A DNA stretch of 64,000 bases from Alkalibacter saccharofermentans DSM 14828 (GCF_900128885.1 NZ_FQTU01000005.1:3316-67315), one strand, 5' to 3'. Positions 6,821 to 16,604 are shown, numbered from the stretch's first letter. The notes: generated by a model from the letters alone, not told the origin. A program made the numbers and translations.

Positions 6821-9542
6821 TCAACCGCTCCTCCTTCTCGTAGTACAATCCATAAGTTTGACTGTAAAACAGAAAATACTCTCCTATTTTAGCTACCAAT
6901 CTACTATCTAGCACTAAAAACAATTCCCCTGAGAGCCATGGTGAATATAACCACTCTAGAAACTCATTTTGAGCCAATAACTCAAGTTCTTCAATGGTTT
7001 TATCAATATTCCATGGTGCACACAATACAGATGGTAATCTAATTCTGCAACGTGCCAATACTTGAGCTGAATACTTATCTAAAACTTCATACTTCGGTAA
7101 TTCACGACCATTTTCAATCCATGGTAAATATCGAATCCTACCTGAGCTGTCTTTTTGAACAACCAACACCTCAATAGATTCATCTCCATCACGGACCGCA
7201 GCTTCACCACTTTTTTCGCCTACATAGGTTTGAAGCCAACTTTTCATATCTCCGTCAACCCAGGGTCTATCTATTCTATAAGAGTTCGCACGTTGAATTT
7301 TATCTTGTATTCGTTTTTTGTAATCTGAAAACGCCTTTGTATAATTAGATTTTTCTAAAAAACTTCCCTCTTTTGCATATGTTTTTTGTACCAACTGAGA
7401 AATATCATCCGGTAATAATATTTTTGAAGGAATGCAATCACGTGTACGCAAGAGCAAATATTCACCATATACTTTTTCTGTACCTTCTTCAAATTTTCCA
7501 TCTATAATACCAGTTAAAAAACACCGAGCAACTTTTAACTTTTCGGGTCTCTCTCTCGAGTGCCTGTGCAATCTACCAATACGTTGTAAAATCAAATCCA
7601 TCGGTGAAATATCAGTAATCAAGACATCAAAATCAATGTCAAGAGACTGTTCAAGCACCTGTGTCCCGACGATAATTCTTTTATAAGGTCGTACTTTTTC
7701 TTTGCTTGGTTTCCCAAGTTCTGATATAATAAGTCTCTCCTTCTCCGCACGATCAGGCGCTAAAAACCTAGAATGATAAAGCTTCACAATATTATCGTCG
7801 AACTTTTCACTCAGCAATTTTGCAATTTTTTGCGCTCTACTAACTGTGTTTACAATTATACCTGCACAACCTCCATCCGATATCAGGTCGTTCAGCTTTT
7901 TAAAAAGATCATTGTCTGACAGATAGTCCACTTGAACGGTTTTTGATTTTTGGTCTATGCCAACATCTATTTGGGAAACATTATTTCCTTCTGTGTATGT
8001 TATAATTGGGTAATTAAAACTTGTACTCCACTCAGGCAAACTACTATCCTTAATATTACCTCTATTTAATGGATCTGACTGATTTTTTTTATAGGAGGCC
8101 TTATTTAAGTATGCATCGATAACTTCTCTTCGCTTATCTGTAGTTAGCGTAGCAGATAGAACAATTACAGGGACTCTATATGCTCCCAACCAGTTCAAAG
8201 CTCTTGATAGATACTGACACATGTACGCATCATAGGCATGACACTCATCAATTATTACAACTTTATTTGCTAAACCCAGATGCCTCAACATCACATGCTT
8301 TTGCTTCAAGGCTGCCAGGAGTAGCTGATCGATAGTACCTACAGCAAAGTCGTCAAGCATATTTTTTTTTCGTCCTTCATACCATTCATGAACAAACACA
8401 CTGCTGCTATCGTTCTCATTTTCTCTAATCTTTTGATATAATTCGTTAAATTCAGCTTTACCATGCATTAAACGAAGTGACTGAAAGTCATCACAATCAA
8501 GTTTTTCTACCCATTTTAATATCCGAGGAAAAATCCCATCTGAAGTTGATTGAGTTGGAAGCGCAAAAAAAACTCCTTTTCTTTTACTTTTTGATGCAAA
8601 TATCTCTGCAGCAACAAGTGCTGCTTCTGTTTTCCCTACACCCATTGGAGCTTCTATTATCATGATCCCAGGAGATTCTATCTTCTTTGATTCGTTTAAA
8701 ACAGTTGCTTGAAGTTCATTAGGCATAAAATCAAAACGTTGTTGAAAAAAGTCTGTTTGAATCCATTTGCTACCAACTCTCCATGGATCAGTTAACAACA
8801 ATGTATCCCAAGCATATTCAATTCTTGAGCGAGCATTATAATCATCCAACTCATCAATTCTTATTAGTGGAAAATATTTTTCATTGCTAACAATCCAATC
8901 TACCATTATAATCAACCCACTTAGCAATACTTGCGCTGACATTTGAGGACTTGGTAGTTCTTTTATTGATGAAAACCCTGCTAATTCAAGTGAATATTCA
9001 ATCAATTCTTGTTGAACGTTAGTCCATTGTCTATAACCTTCTTTTCCTAAATGGAAGTTTTCAGCATATATTCCAACTCCACTATTTATTAATATCTCGT
9101 TTTCAGGTGGTTTACCGTGATGAGAGCCTGCTACGGACGATATGCTTGTGTTACAACCAAATTGCTCTAATAATTTATATGTTGCTAATGCATGTGGTGT
9201 TTTTATTGCTCTTTTAAAATATGCTGAGGGTTTTATAGGTAGCCCTGAATCATATATTTGATTGAAAATAAATGATTCTAATTCACTATGCAGCAAATTA
9301 GATTTCGCTTGAAAAACAGGAGTCGCTTTTCCTAAATCATGAACCGCCGATAAAAAAACAAAAAGCTTTTCTGCCTCAGATTTATCTGCAATACCATCAT
9401 TTATAACTTCTATTACACCCTCTGGAATCCATAGATTCCATATTTTTTTTGCCATCATGGCTGCATCTTTCATATGATATACTAATGGAAGCCACATCAA
9501 TTCTTGATCTTTACTTTTTTTTGCCCACAAGCTTCTAGCCAT
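6801..9542 (-). CDS. cas3: Cas3 helicase-nuclease, type I-E
   Basis: Target-degrading effector recruited to Cascade R-loops. The N-terminal HD nuclease domain shows AVHDLGKATPVF and GSHHGKPP; the SF2 helicase shows APMGVGKTEAAL (Walker A), IIDECHAYD (DEAH-type box), LSATLT and QRIGRLHRH (motif VI). Gene order cas3-cas8e is standard. An upstream ATG at 9593 would add 17 residues but has no ribosome-binding site and sits almost on the predicted transcription start. I prefer the ATG at 9542, which lies about 15 nt after a G-rich AAGGGGGGGG tract and starts MARSLWAKKS, the position where I-E Cas3 proteins normally begin. A TTG at 9554 is a third option. Confidence 0.95.
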   Translation of the reverse strand: MARSLWAKKSKDQELMWLPLVYHMKDAAMMAKKIWNLWIPEGVIEVINDGIADKSEAEKLFVFLSAVHDLGKATPVFQAKSNLLHSELESFIFNQIYDSGLPIKPSAYFKRAIKTPHALATYKLLEQFGCNTSISSVAGSHHGKPPENEILINSGVGIYAENFHLGKEGYRQWTNVQQELIEYSLELAGFSSIKELPSPQMSAQVLLSGLIIMVDWIVSNEKYFPLIRIDELDDYNARSRIEYAWDTLLLTDPWRVGSKWIQTDFFQQRFDFMPNELQATVLNESKKIESPGIMIIEAPMGVGKTEAALVAAEIFASKSKRKGVFFALPTQSTSDGIFPRILKWVEKLDCDDFQSLRLMHGKAEFNELYQKIRENENDSSSVFVHEWYEGRKKNMLDDFAVGTIDQLLLAALKQKHVMLRHLGLANKVVIIDECHAYDAYMCQYLSRALNWLGAYRVPVIVLSATLTTDKRREVIDAYLNKASYKKNQSDPLNRGNIKDSSLPEWSTSFNYPIITYTEGNNVSQIDVGIDQKSKTVQVDYLSDNDLFKKLNDLISDGGCAGIIVNTVSRAQKIAKLLSEKFDDNIVKLYHSRFLAPDRAEKERLIISELGKPSKEKVRPYKRIIVGTQVLEQSLDIDFDVLITDISPMDLILQRIGRLHRHSRERPEKLKVARCFLTGIIDGKFEEGTEKVYGEYLLLRTRDCIPSKILLPDDISQLVQKTYAKEGSFLEKSNYTKAFSDYKKRIQDKIQRANSYRIDRPWVDGDMKSWLQTYVGEKSGEAAVRDGDESIEVLVVQKDSSGRIRYLPWIENGRELPKYEVLDKYSAQVLARCRIRLPSVLCAPWNIDKTIEELELLAQNEFLEWLYSPWLSGELFLVLDSRLVAKIGEYFLFYSQTYGLYYEKEERLNEGKRI

Positions 9543-9595
9543 CTCAGATATCAAGTTCCCCCCCCTTGAAGTCAAACTTAACTTTTGTATCATCG

Positions 9596-9618
9596 CACTT
9601 ATTTATATTATATAAGTG
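9596..9618 (-). promoter_or_regulatory. Candidate cas operon promoter with overlapping inverted repeat
   Basis: CACTTAT (9596-9602) and ATAAGTG (9612-9618) form a perfect 7-bp inverted repeat. On the minus strand the sequence contains TATAAT (9607-9612) as a -10 element for cas3. The -35 hexamer 17 nt upstream (TTAAAT) is poor. A palindrome on the -10 could be an operator for a repressor. The assignment is inference from position and sequence only. Confidence 0.45.
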
Positions 9619-9696
9619 TATTTTACCATATTTAATAGCTAAATCTCTATTTTTGGAAAATAAATTTCTAATTTAAGTTTCTGTTGTTAATTTTCA

Positions 9697-10017
9697 TCAA
9701 CGTCCAGAAAAGTTGTGACTAAACTCCTGATTGTGGTGATATGCTTTCCTCGTAGTAGCCCTCGATATGTTAAGATGGTTGTCATGAGCTTTGAAAAAGA
9801 CTCGACAGGGACACTTCTCAAATCTAATGTCAGTTTTGACGGTTGGTTGGGAAGTGTCCCTTTTTACCCTTACCCTTATTTGCACTTCACTTTCTTTTAA
9901 AAGGGTCCCCATTAGTTCTTCAAAGAATATCTTATCCCTGTACTCGTTGAAAATCTTATCTTTATTTATTCCTCTCATCATACTTGTGGGGCTAGCTTTT
10001 CTAACTAATCTTGGCAT
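9697..10017 (-). pseudogene. Decayed REP-associated tyrosine transposase (RAYT, Y1/IS200-like) fragment
   Basis: The start MPRLVRKASPTSMMRGINKDKIF matches the N-terminus of RAYT/TnpA_REP proteins, whose usual form is MPR..R..S.TGIYHIMLRGINKQ.IF. About five residues (the GIYHI part) are missing, and recognisable homology stops about 45 codons in. The catalytic HVH and tyrosine regions are absent. The remaining codons run through a REP-like palindrome and into unrecognised sequence. A ribosome-binding site (GAGGTGA) precedes the ATG at 10017. REP-like palindromes at 9807-9861 and 10056-10088 flank or interrupt it, as expected for this family. The gene is almost certainly dead. Confidence 0.65.
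9807..9861. repeat. REP-like inverted repeat inside the RAYT remnant
   Basis: AGGGACACTTC (9807-9817) and GAAGTGTCCCT (9851-9861) are perfect 11-bp complementary arms with a 33-nt loop. GGGACACTTC/GAAGTGTCCC palindromes are a common type of REP sequence near Y1 transposases in Bacillota. It falls within the transposase remnant and probably marks the point of disruption. Confidence 0.6.
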
Positions 10018-10055
10018 CTTATTCACCTCAAGTGGAAATCAACATATTAAAATTT

Positions 10056-10088
10056 AGAAAGCAACAGGAACCGTCCCTGTTGCTTTCT
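10056..10088. repeat. REP-like palindrome at the helicase 3' end
   Basis: AGAAAGCAACAGG (10056-10068) pairs with CCTGTTGCTTTCT (10076-10088) across a 7-nt loop; the core reads CAGGGACGGTTCCTG on the minus strand. This is a typical RAYT-associated REP form. It begins 4 bp after the stop of the minus-strand helicase gene, so it may double as that gene's transcription terminator, though no U-tract follows directly. Confidence 0.65.
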
Positions 10089-10091
10089 CTC

Positions 10092-13000
10092 TTATTCTGC
10101 TTTACTGGCTAGTTCCAATAATTTTGCCGGCATCCGATTTCTAAGCTCCCAAATAATATTAATTGGAGCTGATCCTTCATGCCGTACATAATCGGCAAAT
10201 CCTAAACAAGTATATAAGCATGTATAGTCCTTTTGCTTCTTATAACTTCTAGCAAACATCAAGACTTTTCGCCCACTTTTCTTCTGAGAAATATAACGCT
10301 GACCAGTAGTCGATTCAACCGTAGTTCTACTTTGGCTTTGCCAGTGAAATAATTTTTCATTAATAGCATAGTCATCATATAAAGTAGTTTCACTATAGTC
10401 AGACTCACTCTTGTTTAAAGTTACAAATAATACATCCATTTCTTTTTCGTTAATGTAGAGAACGCCTTCTCTTAATGGATACAGTCTTTCATAATTGTGT
10501 TTTTCAAGAGCTGAGAGGACCATATTTATTGTATAAACACCGTGAAGCTCAAGTGCTCCATTAAGCTCGGCTATGGGCGTCGTTACTTGATCTTGATGAT
10601 CATAAGTGAATTGTATAACCGACATAAGCTCATCAAAATAACACTGTTTCCCAAACAGCATGTCTAAAACTTCATTAAATTCCTTTCCAAGCATATTTAT
10701 ACCTTCGTTCATAAATGTGTAATAGAGCATATCCAAATATAAACTGGACAAATGAGACGTTCTGATAGTACTTAAATCAAATCTCTCCGCATAAATATCG
10801 GGCAGGTTATCCAATAACCATTTCAACCAATGCACAGCCTTGACTTGAGAAAGCCTCGCATAACCGTTGCTTAGCATTTTATCATGTTCCCTGCTTGAAC
10901 CGGGCATATTGGAAAGTCCAGATAGTGTAGCTTTTTTCGAATCGATTCTATACAACTCAAGTGGACTGACGTTCCAGTGAATGAAAAAATCCAAGAAATT
11001 ATTTTTGGAATCTTTCCCCTGCCAGTCTCTTATCTTGCGAAGTACCTGCCTTTTGTTGTTGACCGCATTTGAAATATGATTCAAAACTGTTTTTTGTGCA
11101 ACCTTCTCCAGATATATAGCGCATCCTTTGGGCACATGGACAAATCCTGATTTAATTTCTTGACTGACAGATCCTTTTGTCTGTTTCATTAAAGCTCTAA
11201 AGCGTTCTTCAAAATTATACTCAGCCCTTTGTTGCCCTACAAAATCAATTACTGTGAGAGCTTCTTTGTCTTCTGATAATCGAAGTCCCCTTCCTAATTG
11301 TTGTAAAAAAACTGTAAGGCTTTCCGTCGGTCTTAAAAACAAAACGGTATTCACTTCCGGTATGTCTACTCCTTCATTGTATAGGTCTACTACAAACACA
11401 AAGTGAATCTCTTTGGATACAAGTCTCTGTTTTGTGCTTTCTCTTATTTTCAAATCGGAATCTGATGTTAAAAAATCTGAAGGAATCCCTGAATCATTAA
11501 AAAAGTTAGCCATAAACTCAGCATGTTTTTTTGTGACACAAAATCCGATACCTATAATTTCTGCCCAATCTAAGGCGTAATTTCCTATTGCCATTTTTAT
11601 TTGTTCTGCGCGGATTTTGGCACTTCGTTCGCTTAAGACTATTAGGTTTTCTAAATCCTCCATATTATACTTTCCTGCTTGCCATCTCACATGTCGAAAG
11701 TCTATGCTGTCAGTTACACCAAAATAATGAAATGGACTTAATAGTTTTCTTTCGATAGCTTCGGTCAACCTCAGCTGAATTGCATCCGGACTATCAAAGT
11801 AGTCAAAGATACTCTGACCATCTGTTCTCTCAGGTGTTGCAGTCAAACCCAAGAGTATCTTAGGCTTAAAGTGCCTCAGCAGATCTTGGTAGGATGGTGC
11901 TGCCGCATGGTGAAATTCATCTACTATGATAAAGTCATAATAATCCTCTGGTAATGTTTCAATAAACTTTGTCGAATTAACAGACTGGATTGATACAAAA
12001 ACGTGCTCTATGCTTTCAGGTCTTATTCCATCAACCAGTAAACCGCCAAAATTAGGCTGCTTTAATATATTTCTGAAGCACTGCAAGCTCTGAGATAATA
12101 TTTCTTTTCTGTGGGCTACAAATAGCAACCTGGCTCTTTGATTTTCTTTATTAAAACGTTTGTAATCAAATGCTGAAATCACGGTTTTGCCTGTACCAGT
12201 GGCAGAAATTACTAGGTTTCTGAAATTGCCGTGCACCTGTCGCTCGGCTTCTAGCTTATCTAGAATTTCCTGTTGGTAATGATGTGGTGATATATCAAAA
12301 TAGTGAACATCCATTGCAGAATTACCATTTGATTCGATTCCTTTTCCCTTTAACAGTGCGGTTTTTAGTCTGTTTTCGTCTGTTTCGCGGTTAAAGATCA
12401 TAAATTCAGGGCTATTCCAATACGTCTCAAATGTTGCCTCAATTTTTTGCATAGCAGGTTTAGAGTCATATTCTGAAAGTTTTACGTTCCACTCTAGACC
12501 ACTAGTCATGGCACTTTCAGATAAATTTGATGATCCAATATATGCCGTGCTAAATCCTGTATTTCTCCAAAAAACATATGTTTTTGCATGAAGTCGAGTT
12601 CTTTCAGTATCGTAAGAGATCTTTATTTCAGTATTGCAAAGCTTAGACAACCAATCAACCGCTTTATAGTCTGTAGCTCCTATATATGAAGTTGTTATCA
12701 CCCTTAGTTTTCCACCTTGTTCCGTAAATTCCTTAAGTTCATCCATAACCAATCTCAACCCTGTCCACTTTACAAAAGATATCAACCAGTCAATGCGCTC
12801 GCAACTAACTATTTCCTTGCGGATTTCTGATTCCATTCTTGGTTCATGAGCAGCACCTGTAAATAAACTCTGAGTTGCCACACTTGTGGAAGGTCTTACT
12901 AACTCCATTTTTGATTTATTAACTAGATGCTCAGCTTTCCTTTCAGCAATAGCCAAAAGCATCTCACCCTCTTTTTGGATCCAATAATTATCTAGCCGCT

Positions 13001-13295
13001 TAATTAAATCCACATCAGGACTTTTCTGTTGAGACAAAAAATTCGCCATATAACGAATCAACTCATTAGCCAAGCTTAACCTGTCTTCAATTTTATGGTT
13101 TTTGTGATCAAGAGCTGTAAATACTTCTCTAAGAATTTTTGCCAAGTAATTAGCTAGCATATCCTGGGATGTTACCGCATTTATATAGCTTTTATCGATA
13201 TAAAATTTAGGATTATGAGCTAGTTTTTCCAGCTCTTGATGGATATATCCATTTATAACTTGCTCATAGATTCCTATGGGTAGATTTGTTTTCAA
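10092..13295 (-). CDS. PLD-nuclease / DEAD-like helicase / DUF3427 protein
   Basis: Large 1067-aa protein. Residues about 150-310 hold a phospholipase-D-like nuclease domain (RLHAKTYVFW with the HxK core, then SSNLSESAM). From about 350 an SF2 helicase follows: SATGTGKTVIS (Walker A), VDEFHHAAAPS (DEFH box), LGLTATPERTDG and FLQQLGRGLRLS (motif VI). The C-terminal 300 residues match the DUF3427 type. Such PLD-helicase proteins resemble type III restriction helicases and recur near defence genes, so a role in attack on foreign DNA is plausible but unproven. The start is a TTG with AGGTGA upstream. No methyltransferase is nearby. A sigma-A-like promoter lies at 13358-13386. Confidence 0.85.
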   Translation of the reverse strand: MKTNLPIGIYEQVINGYIHQELEKLAHNPKFYIDKSYINAVTSQDMLANYLAKILREVFTALDHKNHKIEDRLSLANELIRYMANFLSQQKSPDVDLIKRLDNYWIQKEGEMLLAIAERKAEHLVNKSKMELVRPSTSVATQSLFTGAAHEPRMESEIRKEIVSCERIDWLISFVKWTGLRLVMDELKEFTEQGGKLRVITTSYIGATDYKAVDWLSKLCNTEIKISYDTERTRLHAKTYVFWRNTGFSTAYIGSSNLSESAMTSGLEWNVKLSEYDSKPAMQKIEATFETYWNSPEFMIFNRETDENRLKTALLKGKGIESNGNSAMDVHYFDISPHHYQQEILDKLEAERQVHGNFRNLVISATGTGKTVISAFDYKRFNKENQRARLLFVAHRKEILSQSLQCFRNILKQPNFGGLLVDGIRPESIEHVFVSIQSVNSTKFIETLPEDYYDFIIVDEFHHAAAPSYQDLLRHFKPKILLGLTATPERTDGQSIFDYFDSPDAIQLRLTEAIERKLLSPFHYFGVTDSIDFRHVRWQAGKYNMEDLENLIVLSERSAKIRAEQIKMAIGNYALDWAEIIGIGFCVTKKHAEFMANFFNDSGIPSDFLTSDSDLKIRESTKQRLVSKEIHFVFVVDLYNEGVDIPEVNTVLFLRPTESLTVFLQQLGRGLRLSEDKEALTVIDFVGQQRAEYNFEERFRALMKQTKGSVSQEIKSGFVHVPKGCAIYLEKVAQKTVLNHISNAVNNKRQVLRKIRDWQGKDSKNNFLDFFIHWNVSPLELYRIDSKKATLSGLSNMPGSSREHDKMLSNGYARLSQVKAVHWLKWLLDNLPDIYAERFDLSTIRTSHLSSLYLDMLYYTFMNEGINMLGKEFNEVLDMLFGKQCYFDELMSVIQFTYDHQDQVTTPIAELNGALELHGVYTINMVLSALEKHNYERLYPLREGVLYINEKEMDVLFVTLNKSESDYSETTLYDDYAINEKLFHWQSQSRTTVESTTGQRYISQKKSGRKVLMFARSYKKQKDYTCLYTCLGFADYVRHEGSAPINIIWELRNRMPAKLLELASKAE

Positions 13296-13357
13296 TGCAA
13301 TTCACCTGCTTTATGCGTCATCTTGTTCTCAAAATGCGTTTTTTCAACTTTATCCTT

Positions 13358-13386
13358 ATTATCCCATCTTCAGTCTCTAATTACAA
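13358..13386 (-). promoter_or_regulatory. Putative promoter of the PLD-helicase gene
   Basis: On the minus strand TTGTAA (13381-13386) is followed after exactly 17 nt by GATAAT (13358-13363), 4/6 and 5/6 matches to sigma-A hexamers. It lies about 60 bp upstream of the TTG start. The rest of the 13296-13486 gap holds no gene that I can support. Confidence 0.5.
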
Positions 13387-13486
13387 CACGTTATTTACAT
13401 CATTAAACTTTTTCTTGAATCTATACGATAAATATGTAATTACCTTTAAAGTAACATCCGTTCTTCATAGCCTCCTAAAATTCAAT

Positions 13487-13535
13487 AAAAAAAGTGTCTT
13501 AGAGGTGGCATGAAAATTCCTAACCTCTAAAACAC
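13487..13535 (-). terminator. Intrinsic terminator of guaBA
   Basis: On the minus strand GTGTTTTAGAGGT (13535-13523) pairs with ACCTCTAAGACAC (13506-13494) with one G-U, followed by seven T residues (13493-13487). It sits 37 bp past the guaA stop. Confidence 0.88.
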
Positions 13536-13572
13536 CTTAAAACTCTTAATCCTTGATTTGCCTACGTTTTCA

Positions 13573-15108
13573 TTACTCCCACTCGATAGTGCTTGGCGGC
13601 TTGCTCGTTACGTCATAAACTATACGGTTAACGTGGCTTACCTCGTTAACTATCCTGGTAGAAATTCTCTCCAATACGTCATGTGGAATTCTTGCCCAGT
13701 CGCTGGTCATTCCGTCGGTGCTTGTTACAGCCCTTAGTCCGATGGTGTAGTCGTAGGTTCTCTCATCGCCCATGACCCCAACGCTTCTATTGCCGGGAAG
13801 CACTGCAAAGTACTGCCAGATCTCTTGATCTAGGCCTGATTTTTTGATCTCGTCTCTAAATACGAAGTCTGCTTCCTTTAAGATATCGAGCTTTTCCTGG
13901 GTTATCTCTCCCATTATCCTTATTGCAAGGCCCGGTCCCGGGAAAGGCTGTCTCCATACAAGGTCTTTAGGTATGCCTATCTCTTCTCCTACGGCTCTAA
14001 CTTCGTCTTTAAACAGGTCTCTAAGAGGCTCTATAAGCTCAAAGCCAAGGTCTTCAGGCAGTCCTCCAACGTTGTGGTGGCTTTTTATTACAGCCGCGTC
14101 TTTAGTTCCGCTTTCTATTACATCGGGATAAATTGTTCCCTGGAGAAGATAGTCTATTCCTTCAAGCTTCTGGGCTTCCTCTTCAAATACCCTGATGAAC
14201 TCTTCTCCGATAATCTTTCTCTTCGTCTCAGGATCTGATACACCTTTAAGCTTATTTAAAAATCTTTCCTGGGCATTTACCCTGATGAAGTTCATGTGGA
14301 AACGCTCTTTAAATATCTTTTCCACCTGGTCTCCTTCGTCTTTTCTGAGAAGACCGTGGTCTACAAAGATGCAGTGAAGATTGTCCCCTATGGCTTTGTG
14401 TACGAGTACGGATGCAACGGAAGAGTCTACCCCGCCGCTTAACGCGCACAGTACTTTTTTGTCTCCAACAAGTTCCTTAACCTTTTGAATCTCTTCCTGG
14501 GCGAAGTTTGCCATTGTCCACTCACCGGAGCAGCCGCAGATGTCATATAAGAAGTTAGATAAAATCTGTCTTCCAAATTGGGTATGCTCTACTTCCGGGT
14601 GGAACTGAACTGCATATAGACGCTTTTCTTCGTTTTCCATAGCCGCTACAGGACAGGTTTCCGTCTTTGCAGTAACTGCAAAGCCCTGTGGGACATCCTT
14701 AATGTAGTCTGTGTGGCTCATCCAGCAGATGGAGCTTTCCCCAACACCCTTAAGAATCTTGCTTTCTTTAAGGATATGAAGCTCTTTTTTCCCGTATTCT
14801 CTGATATCCGGTCTTGCTACGAATCCGCCAAGTATGTTTGCCATAAGCTGAGCTCCATAGCATATGCCAAGCACGGGTATTCCCAATTCAAATATCTCTT
14901 TGTCGCAAGCAGGAGCCTTGTCAGCATATACGCTTGAAGGACCCCCTGTAAATATTATGCCCTTGGGGTTTTTCTTTTTTATCTTTTCAATGGATGTGTC
15001 GTAAGGCAGGATCTCGCAGAAAACCTTCTCTTCTCTGACCCTTCTTGCAATCAATTGATTGTATTGCCCTCCGAAATCCAGCACTATTACCAGTTCGTGA
15101 TTTTCCAT
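13573..15108 (-). CDS. guaA: GMP synthase (glutamine-hydrolysing)
   Basis: Converts XMP to GMP with ATP and glutamine. The N-terminal class I glutamine amidotransferase domain has GICYGAQLMANILGG (nucleophile Cys) and QFHPEVEHT (His/Glu of the triad). The ATP pyrophosphatase domain has the PP-loop ALSGGVDSSV. The C-terminal dimerisation domain ends in the invariant PPSTIEWE. At 511 aa it is full length. It lies 13 bp downstream of guaB in one operon controlled by the guanine riboswitch, so both steps of GMP synthesis are regulated together. Confidence 0.99.
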   Translation of the reverse strand: MENHELVIVLDFGGQYNQLIARRVREEKVFCEILPYDTSIEKIKKKNPKGIIFTGGPSSVYADKAPACDKEIFELGIPVLGICYGAQLMANILGGFVARPDIREYGKKELHILKESKILKGVGESSICWMSHTDYIKDVPQGFAVTAKTETCPVAAMENEEKRLYAVQFHPEVEHTQFGRQILSNFLYDICGCSGEWTMANFAQEEIQKVKELVGDKKVLCALSGGVDSSVASVLVHKAIGDNLHCIFVDHGLLRKDEGDQVEKIFKERFHMNFIRVNAQERFLNKLKGVSDPETKRKIIGEEFIRVFEEEAQKLEGIDYLLQGTIYPDVIESGTKDAAVIKSHHNVGGLPEDLGFELIEPLRDLFKDEVRAVGEEIGIPKDLVWRQPFPGPGLAIRIMGEITQEKLDILKEADFVFRDEIKKSGLDQEIWQYFAVLPGNRSVGVMGDERTYDYTIGLRAVTSTDGMTSDWARIPHDVLERISTRIVNEVSHVNRIVYDVTSKPPSTIEWE

Positions 15109-15121
15109 TTTTCCTCCCGCA

Positions 15122-16579
15122 TCAATAATTGGCGCTGCTGTAGTTAGAAGGCTCTTTTACTATGGAGACATCGTGAGGATGGCTTTCCTTCAAACCTGCG
15201 CTTGTTATTTTTATAAACTCTGTATTTTCCTTAAGCTCATTGATGTTTTTGACTCCGCAGTATCCCATGCCGGCTCTTAATCCGCCGATCATCTGGAATA
15301 TGCTGTCCGCCAAAGGCCCTTTGTAAGGCACTTTGCCCTCCACGCCTTCAGGAACCAGCTTTCTTTGGCCTTCCTGGAAGTACCTGTCCGAGCTGCCTTG
15401 CTTCATGGCAGCCTCCGAGCCCATGCCTCTGTACGCTTTAAAGCTTCTTCCCTGGTAGATCATCATCTCTCCGGGGCTTTCCTCGGTTCCGGCAAAAAGT
15501 CCGCCTATCATCACACAGTCGGCTCCTGCGGCTATGGCTTTTACCACATCCCCTGAGAACTTGATTCCTCCGTCTGCAATAACCGGCACTCCGTATTCCT
15601 TAGCAACTTCGGCACAGTCCATAATAGCTGTAATCTGGGGAACTCCGATACCTGCTATTACTCTCGTGGTGCATATAGATCCCGGTCCGATGCCCACTTT
15701 TATTGCGTCGACTCCCGCTTCTATCAAGTCTCTTGCTGCAGAAGCGGTTGCGATGTTTCCTGCGATAAGCTGGGTATCCGGGAATTTGGTTTTAATCGTT
15801 CTTACCATCTCCACCACGCCCACTGAGTGTCCGTGAGCAGTATCCAGCACGATGACGTCTGCATTTGCCTCTATAAGGGCCTTTGCTCTTTCAAGGCTAT
15901 CCTTGCTGACTCCTACCGCTGCACCTACAATCAGCCTGCCGTTGCTGTCCTTTGCAGAGTTAGGATACTTGATTGCCTTTTCGATGTCCTTAATTGTTAT
16001 CAAGCCTTTTAAGTAGAAGTTGTCATCTACTATAGGAAGCTTCTCGATTTTATGACGCTTCAAGATTTTTTCAGCTTCCTCAAGGGTAGTTCCCTCAGGG
16101 GCTACAACAAGGTCTTCTTTTGTCATTGCGTCTTTTATTTTCTTTAAAGGGTCATTTTCAAATCTAAGGTCCCTGTTGGTTATGATTCCAACAAGCTTAC
16201 CTTCTTCTGTTATAGGCACGCCGGAAATATGGTATCTTTCCATTAGCTCAAGAGCGTCTCCTATTATATGTTCCGGACTTAAAAAGAAAGGATCTACGAT
16301 TACGCCGTGTTCGCTTCTTTTAACCTTGTCAACTTCCATTGCCTGGTCTTTGATATCCATGTTCTTGTGGATTATTCCAATTCCACCCTGTCTTGCAATT
16401 GCTATTGCAAGCTTAGCTTCAGTAACAGTATCCATGCCTGCACTGGCTATTGGAATGTTAAGCTTGATTTTTTTTGTCAAAACTGTGCCTATTTCCACCT
16501 GATGAGGCAGAATTTCGGATTTTGAAGGCACTAAAAGCACGTCGTCGAAGGTCAACCCTTCTCTAATCATTTTACTCAT
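15122..16579 (-). CDS. guaB: Inosine-5'-monophosphate dehydrogenase
   Basis: Oxidises IMP to XMP with NAD, the committed step to GMP. A TIM-barrel is interrupted near residues 95-205 by two CBS domains. The active-site loop GPGSICTTRVIAG contains the catalytic Cys, and the flap MKQGSSDRYFQ is present. 485 aa is normal length. The start is set by GGAGGG a few bases upstream of the ATG at 16579. It is first in the guaBA operon, behind a riboswitch, terminator and sigma-A promoter. Confidence 0.99.
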   Translation of the reverse strand: MSKMIREGLTFDDVLLVPSKSEILPHQVEIGTVLTKKIKLNIPIASAGMDTVTEAKLAIAIARQGGIGIIHKNMDIKDQAMEVDKVKRSEHGVIVDPFFLSPEHIIGDALELMERYHISGVPITEEGKLVGIITNRDLRFENDPLKKIKDAMTKEDLVVAPEGTTLEEAEKILKRHKIEKLPIVDDNFYLKGLITIKDIEKAIKYPNSAKDSNGRLIVGAAVGVSKDSLERAKALIEANADVIVLDTAHGHSVGVVEMVRTIKTKFPDTQLIAGNIATASAARDLIEAGVDAIKVGIGPGSICTTRVIAGIGVPQITAIMDCAEVAKEYGVPVIADGGIKFSGDVVKAIAAGADCVMIGGLFAGTEESPGEMMIYQGRSFKAYRGMGSEAAMKQGSSDRYFQEGQRKLVPEGVEGKVPYKGPLADSIFQMIGGLRAGMGYCGVKNINELKENTEFIKITSAGLKESHPHDVSIVKEPSNYSSANY

Positions 16580-16604
16580 TTTTTCCCTCCTATTTTAATT
16601 AAAT

